Shown in pieces: positions 14,992-18,405 of a DNA stretch of 18,405 nucleotides. Location of the stretch: NCBI GenBank assembly GCA_038255685.1, contig JBBSLC010000053.1, positions 1 through 18,405 on the forward strand, written 5' to 3'. The notes under the pieces are model-generated. The model saw nothing but the letters and a program-made list of their open reading frames with translations. It did not search any database and was not told where the DNA came from. The translations under genes and the position numbers were made by a program. The DNA comes from CADCSY01 sp038255685. Lineage in GTDB: Bacteria > Actinomycetota > Acidimicrobiia > Acidimicrobiales > CADCSY01. Within the stretch, counting starts at the first letter, position 1. Every line of letters starts with the position of its first letter.

Positions 14992-15632
14992 GCCGCATCC
15001 TCCGCCATCGCTATCGAGATCGCCGCCGTCAGCCTGGTGGCGAGGGCCGTCTGCGCCTCTTGGATCCGGTGGATCGAGGTGGCCTGCACCACGAACCGGT
15101 GGTCGACGGACGGGCCCAGCCGGGGCCCGTCGTGGCCGGTGAAGCCGACCGTCAGGACACCGTGGCGACGGCAGTGAGCGAAGGCCTCGAGCAGGTTGGG
15201 GGAGCCCCCGCTCGTGGAGAACGCGACGGCGACGTCACCCGCTCTTGCGTGAGCGGCCAGCTGGCGGGTGAAGATGACGTCACTGCCGACGTCGTTCGCC
15301 AGGGCGGTGAGCACGGCAGGGTCGGCGCACAGCGACAGCGCCGGCACCGGGCGGGGCCGGACGGCTCGGCACGCAGCGACGAAGGCGTCGGCATCAGCTG
15401 AGCTGCCACCGTTGCCGAAGGCGAACACCCTGGCGCCCGAGGCGAGGCGTGTCGCCACCTCGCCGGCGGCGGTGCGGACCTCGTCCTCGTGGGCGCGGCA
15501 GACCGCTCGCCGGAGGCCGACGCTCTCCTCCCACTTGGCCGCGGCTGACCGGGCGAGGTCGGCGAGGAGGGCTTCGGGATCGTCTGACGCTTGCTCGAGG
15601 AACGGGTAGAGGAACCCGGTCCGCTCACCCAT
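14988..15632 (-). CDS. GmhA-like SIS-domain protein (phosphoheptose isomerase family) in the hyp operon
   Basis: A 214-residue SIS-domain protein with the fold and motifs of sedoheptulose-7-phosphate isomerase. These are FGNGGSSADADAFVAACRA (72-90), LSLCADPAVLTALANDVG (99-116), FSTSGGSPNLLEAF (138-151) and the late IHRIQEAQTALATRL (187-201). An N-terminal helix pair precedes the SIS core. There is no LPS-heptose gene nearby; instead it sits between hypD and a SIS-HypC fusion, with an eight-base overlap to the latter and ATGA to hypD. GmhA-like genes recur in actinobacterial [NiFe] hydrogenase loci, so a role in hydrogenase maturation is likely, but the reaction and sugar-phosphate ligand are unknown. 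The ATG at 15632 is chosen for its frame and overlap with the upstream stop. Confidence 0.88.
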   Translation of the reverse strand: MGERTGFLYPFLEQASDDPEALLADLARSAAAKWEESVGLRRAVCRAHEDEVRTAAGEVATRLASGARVFAFGNGGSSADADAFVAACRAVRPRPVPALSLCADPAVLTALANDVGSDVIFTRQLAAHARAGDVAVAFSTSGGSPNLLEAFAHCRRHGVLTVGFTGHDGPRLGPSVDHRFVVQATSIHRIQEAQTALATRLTAAISIAMAEDAA

Positions 15633-16317
15633 GGAGGCCTCCGGCGAGCTTGGCGATGGCGACGCCGGCGTGGACCACGACCAGCTCGCCGGCGCCACAG
15701 GGCTCCACGAGCGACAGGTCGACGAGCTGGCGTGTGCCGCCGACGGTGACGACGGCGTCGTGACCCTCCGCTCGCTCGACCTCCCCGAGGTCGCCCGCGT
15801 CCATGCACGCAGGACAGGTGGTGGCGCGCTCGCCGCGACCCTCGAGGACGCCCGGGTGCTCCAGGCACACGTGGGCGAGCTCCCACAGCAGGTGGTAGGC
15901 GCAGACCACGTCAGCGTCCTCGGCATCGGTGCCGAGAGCGACGATGCGGGCGGCGGTGGCGGCGCCGGCGGGCGGTGGGCGGCCGGTGGCGAGCCAGATC
16001 ACCTCGAGGCCCCACGCCGGCGCCCGGGTGGCGACGTCGAGCGCCCGGGCGTCGTCGCCATCGGCGACGACCACGACCACGTCACCGGCGCGCACCGATG
16101 TCCGCAGGACGTCCACGCCGCCTTCCGCCTCCACGGCGATGGCCGGGAGGGCCCGCTTGCCGACGATGACGGGGTGCAGGAACTCCACCGCGAGGTGACG
16201 GGCGTGCGACGTGGCGGTCGGGCACCAGCACCAGAGGGTCGCGCCGTCGTGGAAGGCGCGTGCGAGTGCGAGCGCCGCCGCGGCGAGCGCCGGTGCCGGG
16301 GCCGCCGGAGGCGTCAC
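15625..16317 (-). CDS. SIS-like domain fused to a HypC/HupF-type domain
   Basis: A 230-residue two-domain protein. Residues 1-160 form a SIS-like sugar-phosphate-binding domain with VEFLHPVIVGKRALPAIAVEA (44-64), VRAGDVVVVVADGDDARALD (75-94) and YHLLWELAHVCLEHPGVL (141-158). Residues about 165-227 are HypC/HupF-like: TTCPACMDAGDLGEV (C168, C171), TRQLVDLSLVEPCGAGELVVVHAGVAIAKL. True HypC exposes an N-terminal Cys2; here the Cys pair is internal, so the chemistry must differ or the domain may be only a docking module for HypD or the hydrogenase. It overlaps hypC upstream (GTGA) and the GmhA-like gene downstream. Related fusions occur in actinobacterial hydrogenase operons, but I know of no assigned function. 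Confidence 0.85.
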   Translation of the reverse strand: MTPPAAPAPALAAAALALARAFHDGATLWCWCPTATSHARHLAVEFLHPVIVGKRALPAIAVEAEGGVDVLRTSVRAGDVVVVVADGDDARALDVATRAPAWGLEVIWLATGRPPPAGAATAARIVALGTDAEDADVVCAYHLLWELAHVCLEHPGVLEGRGERATTCPACMDAGDLGEVERAEGHDAVVTVGGTRQLVDLSLVEPCGAGELVVVHAGVAIAKLAGGLHG

Positions 16318-16592
16318 GGCCCGGCGCCCTCTCGGAGCTGGTCGATCTCCTCGTCGTAGACCGAGCCGAGCTCCTTGATGAACGCGAGGGTCCTGGCCGC
16401 CTCCTCCTCGTCGATCTTCGCCATCGCGAAGCCGACGTGGACGAGCACCCAGTCACCCACGGCGATGCCGCCTTCGTCACCGGCCACCAGCTCGACGTTG
16501 ATCTGGCGGCGGACGCCGTCGATCTCCACCACCGCGGCGTGCGGTTGCTCCGGGTCGAACACGATCAGCTGTCCTGGGAGGCCGAGGCACAT
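16314..16592 (-). CDS. hypC: Hydrogenase maturation chaperone HypC
   Basis: HypC is the small chaperone that, with HypD, carries the Fe(CN)2CO group and delivers it to the hydrogenase large-subunit precursor. The 92-residue protein starts MCLGLPGQLIVF, with the essential C2, and continues with the beta-barrel signature AVVEIDGVRRQINVELV (20-36) and GDWVLVHVGFAMAKIDEEEA (46-65). A normal acidic C-terminal helix follows. The ATG overlaps the TGA of the upstream ATPase gene by one base (TGATG). Confidence 0.97.
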   Translation of the reverse strand: MCLGLPGQLIVFDPEQPHAAVVEIDGVRRQINVELVAGDEGGIAVGDWVLVHVGFAMAKIDEEEAARTLAFIKELGSVYDEEIDQLREGAGP

Positions 16593-17350
16593 CAGGCACG
16601 CACCTCCAAGGTGTCGAGCAGGGCGGCGACGGCGGCGACGACAGGACCATCGCCGTCGGCGTCGAGCAGCGGGCGGGCCAGGCGGTCGGCGTCGACGACC
16701 TGGTCGGAGAAGGGCACCTCGCCGATGCGGGTGAGCTCGTGGCGCTCGCAGAACGCCGCGACGGCCTCGCCATCGGCGGGTGTGCGCACCTTGTTGACGG
16801 CGACGACGGTGCGGGTGTCAGGCAGCTCGGCCGCGAGGCCAGCGAGCAGGCGCGTCGCCTCGAGCGACCGGTAGTAGGGCTCGGTGACGAGCACGAGGAC
16901 GTCAGCGAAGCGGGCGGTGCCGCGACTGACGTGCTCGGGTGATGCCTCGAGGTCGACGATGGCGAGTGCCGCCGGGTGCTCGCCCAGGTCGCTCAGCACG
17001 GCGCTCACCGCCGCGTGCGCTGAGCACAGGCACCCCTCGCCGGCGTGGGCTGGAGCCCCCATGAGCAAGAGGCGCACCCCGTCGGGAGCAGTCGTCCCGT
17101 GGGCAGCGAAGACCTCCTCGAGGCTGAGGTTGAGGCTTGGCCCGGTCAGCTTGCGGGAGACCGCAGTGGGGGGGATGCCACCGAGGCCACGCCCGACGGC
17201 GGCGTCGACCCCGAGCGCCGCAGCGAGGTTGGGGTTGCTGTCGGCATCGACGGCGTACACGGGCGAACCGCGACGGGCAGCGAGACGGGCCATCGTCGCG
17301 GCGATGGTCGTCTTGCCTGCGCCCCCCTTGCCTGCGAAGGCGATCCTCAC
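16592..17350 (-). CDS. CooC-type nickel-insertion P-loop ATPase (paralog 4, CxC)
   Basis: A 252-residue CooC-class ATPase with deviant Walker A GKGGAGKTT (8-16), DADSNPNLAAALG (35-47), the CxC motif EGCLCSAHAAV with C107 and C109, the switch region IVDLEASPEHVSRG (131-144) and TEPYYRSLEATRLL (156-169). The GTG at 17350 overlaps the PadR stop (GTGA), and the stop overlaps the hypC start, so it is translated within the hyp operon. CooC loads nickel into CO dehydrogenase. Here the neighbours are hydrogenase maturation genes and no HypB is present, so it may serve as the nickel-delivery ATPase for the hydrogenase. A precedent is the Mrp/MinD-type HypB of Thermococcales. The client assignment is inference. 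Confidence 0.88.
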   Translation of the reverse strand: MRIAFAGKGGAGKTTIAATMARLAARRGSPVYAVDADSNPNLAAALGVDAAVGRGLGGIPPTAVSRKLTGPSLNLSLEEVFAAHGTTAPDGVRLLLMGAPAHAGEGCLCSAHAAVSAVLSDLGEHPAALAIVDLEASPEHVSRGTARFADVLVLVTEPYYRSLEATRLLAGLAAELPDTRTVVAVNKVRTPADGEAVAAFCERHELTRIGEVPFSDQVVDADRLARPLLDADGDGPVVAAVAALLDTLEVRA

Positions 17351-17718
17351 CTCGTGGCCCGTGCGGCGGGCGGGGTCACGTCCTCGATCCGCTCGACGAG
17401 CGCGGTCAGGAGCCGGATCGTGGCGCGCAGCTCGCGCTCCTCTTCGACGAGGGCCCCCCGGCCGGCAGGCGTGAGCTCGTAGGTGCGTCGCGGCGGACCC
17501 GACTGTGACGCCTCCCACCAGGATGCGACGACGCCGTCGTGCTCCATCGCCCTCAGCGTCCGGTACAGGCCCCCGGCATCGACGACTCGGAGGCCGTCGT
17601 CGCGCACCTGCTCGAGCAGCTCGTAGCCGTGCGCCGGCCCGAACGCCAGCTCTGCCAGCAGCAGGGGTCGGAGGTACGACCGCGGCAGTCCCCGCCCGTG
17701 CTCGTCGTCGGGGCTCAC
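17347..17718 (-). CDS. PadR-family transcriptional regulator
   Basis: A 123-residue PadR-type winged-helix repressor. SYLRPLLLAELAFGPAHGYELLEQV (14-38) is the classic opening. It is followed by GGLYRTLRAMEHDGVV (49-64), the PPRRTYELTPAGRGAL wing (75-90) and a C-terminal dimerisation helix from about 91 to 112. It belongs to the short PadR subfamily. The GTG at 17718 overlaps the upstream stop (GTGA). Being inside the operon it probably controls it, with an unknown effector; the operator would lie at the operon promoter, outside the window. Confidence 0.93.
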   Translation of the reverse strand: MSPDDEHGRGLPRSYLRPLLLAELAFGPAHGYELLEQVRDDGLRVVDAGGLYRTLRAMEHDGVVASWWEASQSGPPRRTYELTPAGRGALVEEERELRATIRLLTALVERIEDVTPPAARATR

Positions 17719-18122
17719 CGGTCCTGCCCTCCGTCCGGGTCGTGCTCGTGACCGCGCCGCTGGGAGACGCACGCGTCGGCTTCATCTGCCGACATGTGGC
17801 ACCAGCAGTCGTCGCTGCACTCGCCGTGGGTGGGCCGCATCAGATCGTCGAAGGCAAGCGTGAACTCGCTGCGACCCTCGGCCAGGCCACGGTCGGACAG
17901 GGTGTACCAGTCCCCGTCGCGCACGAGGTAGCCCTCGTCGACGAGGCGGTCCAGGTAGGTGATGCCGTTGGCCGAGTCCACGCCGAGGAAGCGCTCGATC
18001 GAGGGCGGGTCGACGAGGTCGCCGAAGCCCTCGCCTCGCAGCCAGTACATGACCTGGAGGATCTCGCTGCGCCAGTACAGCGCTCGCAGCGAGTCGGACT
18101 TCGGAGCGTGGACATCATCCAC
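17715..18122 (-). CDS. Winged-helix-like protein with Cys/His-rich C-terminal tail
   Basis: A 135-residue protein I cannot name. Residues about 10-90 look like a winged-helix DNA-binding domain: SLRALYWRSEILQVMYWLRGE, then IERFLGVDSANGITYLDRLVDEGYLVRD and a DWYTLSDRGLAEGR wing, like other actinobacterial ArsR/PadR-type folds. The tail is dense in possible ligands: H99, C102, C106, C108, H109, C118, H125 and H127 (HGECSDDCWCHMS and beyond). A metal- or cluster-binding sensor controlling the hydrogenase operon is a reasonable guess. The GTG start at 18122 overlaps the upstream stop by eight bases, and the stop overlaps the PadR start. Function unproven. Confidence 0.75.
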   Translation of the reverse strand: MDDVHAPKSDSLRALYWRSEILQVMYWLRGEGFGDLVDPPSIERFLGVDSANGITYLDRLVDEGYLVRDGDWYTLSDRGLAEGRSEFTLAFDDLMRPTHGECSDDCWCHMSADEADACVSQRRGHEHDPDGGQDR

Positions 18123-18399
18123 GGGCGCCCCCCTGGACCGGGGGACCGGCGGCCGCTTCGGCCATGCCGGCGATCCCGTCGAGGGCGTCGCCGATGACGA
18201 CCAGCTGCTCGTTGATCCGAACGACAGAGGGGCCGATCGGCTCGCACTGCGTCTCGATGGCACGCACCCCGAAGGTGACCTTGGCGAGGTGCGCGCTGGT
18301 CGCCCGGAGCGAGCGGGCGATCAGGACGAGGTAGACCGCGAGGGCGCCGACGAGGAGGGCGATCTCGACCACGGTGGCGACGATCAGGAACGTGCGCAC
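18115..18399 (-). CDS. Small single-pass membrane protein, unknown function
   Basis: A 94-residue protein with one N-terminal transmembrane helix (about residues 4-27) and a helical, amphipathic remainder (LRATSAHLAKVTFGVRAIETQ and INEQLVVIGDALDGIAGMAE) that may form a coiled coil, ending in a flexible Gly/Pro tail. One Cys (C52) is present. It is the first visible gene of the hydrogenase-maturation operon and overlaps the next by eight bases. The GTG at 18399 is only six bases from the window edge, and the frame is still open there, so the true start may lie outside. I do not recognise the family; a membrane anchor or partner for the hydrogenase is possible but not shown. Confidence 0.6.
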   Translation of the reverse strand: MRTFLIVATVVEIALLVGALAVYLVLIARSLRATSAHLAKVTFGVRAIETQCEPIGPSVVRINEQLVVIGDALDGIAGMAEAAAGPPVQGGARG

Positions 18400-18405
18400 G
18401 TCAGC

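Noticed and set aside
14988..15632. Heptose (LPS) biosynthesis role for the GmhA-like protein
   Set aside because: No other heptose or LPS gene is present, and the gene is translationally coupled to hypD and a SIS-HypC fusion.
1..18405. CRISPR arrays, tRNA/rRNA genes, insertion sequences or prophage genes
   Set aside because: No regularly spaced repeats, cloverleaf-like stretches, transposase motifs or phage structural genes were seen on reading both strands.

Overview
The window looks like chromosomal DNA of a high-GC actinobacterium: strong GC bias at third positions, many GTG starts, and gene pairs joined by ATGA/GTGA overlaps. The gene families would suit an uncultured Acidimicrobiia-like lineage, but nothing here fixes the taxon. 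No rRNA, tRNA, CRISPR array or insertion sequence was recognised.

Left part (1-6132): lipid, oxidative and accessory genes, partly decayed. An intact acyl-CoA synthetase (335-1894, +) faces a TupA-like ATP-grasp gene (2151-3074, -), with a strong hairpin between them. From about 3080 to 4680 the DNA is a gene graveyard. It holds an unidentified minus-strand C-terminal fragment, an aminoglycoside-phosphotransferase-like gene without its N-lobe and with a +1 frameshift, and a phytanoyl-CoA dioxygenase remnant with an internal deletion and two single-base frameshifts. An intact TauD-type dioxygenase (4684-5460, -) and a divergent TetR regulator (5539-6132, +) follow.

Middle (6133-8988, +): a cation diffusion facilitator, a membrane-anchored DUF305 protein and a first CooC-type P-loop ATPase (252 aa, with a CxC motif).

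Right part (8985-18399, -): one very compact operon, read leftwards, whose genes nearly all overlap by 1-8 bases. The order is a small membrane protein, a Cys/His-tailed winged-helix-like protein, a PadR regulator, a CooC-type ATPase (CxC), HypC, a SIS-HypC fusion, a GmhA-like SIS protein, HypD, HypE, HypF, a CooC-like ATPase without CxC, and a further CooC-like ATPase. This is the maturation module for the NiFe(CN)2CO site of a [NiFe] hydrogenase. The structural subunits, the endopeptidase and HypA/HypB are not in the window. Four CooC/MinD-type ATPases lie within 9.2 kb, so they could supply the nickel-delivery step (inference).

The most striking observation is that the last ATPase gene (8985-9713, -) is interrupted by one in-frame TGA at 9399-9401. 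The reading frame continues with the expected domain on both sides. The TGA sits exactly where the paralogs have the second Cys of the CxC metal/dimer motif (C103-P104-TGA105-C106). Directly after the TGA the mRNA can form a two-tier stem-loop with an AGUU apical loop, in the form and spacing expected of a bacterial SECIS. I read this as a probable selenocysteine-containing CooC-like ATPase (CxU in place of CxC).
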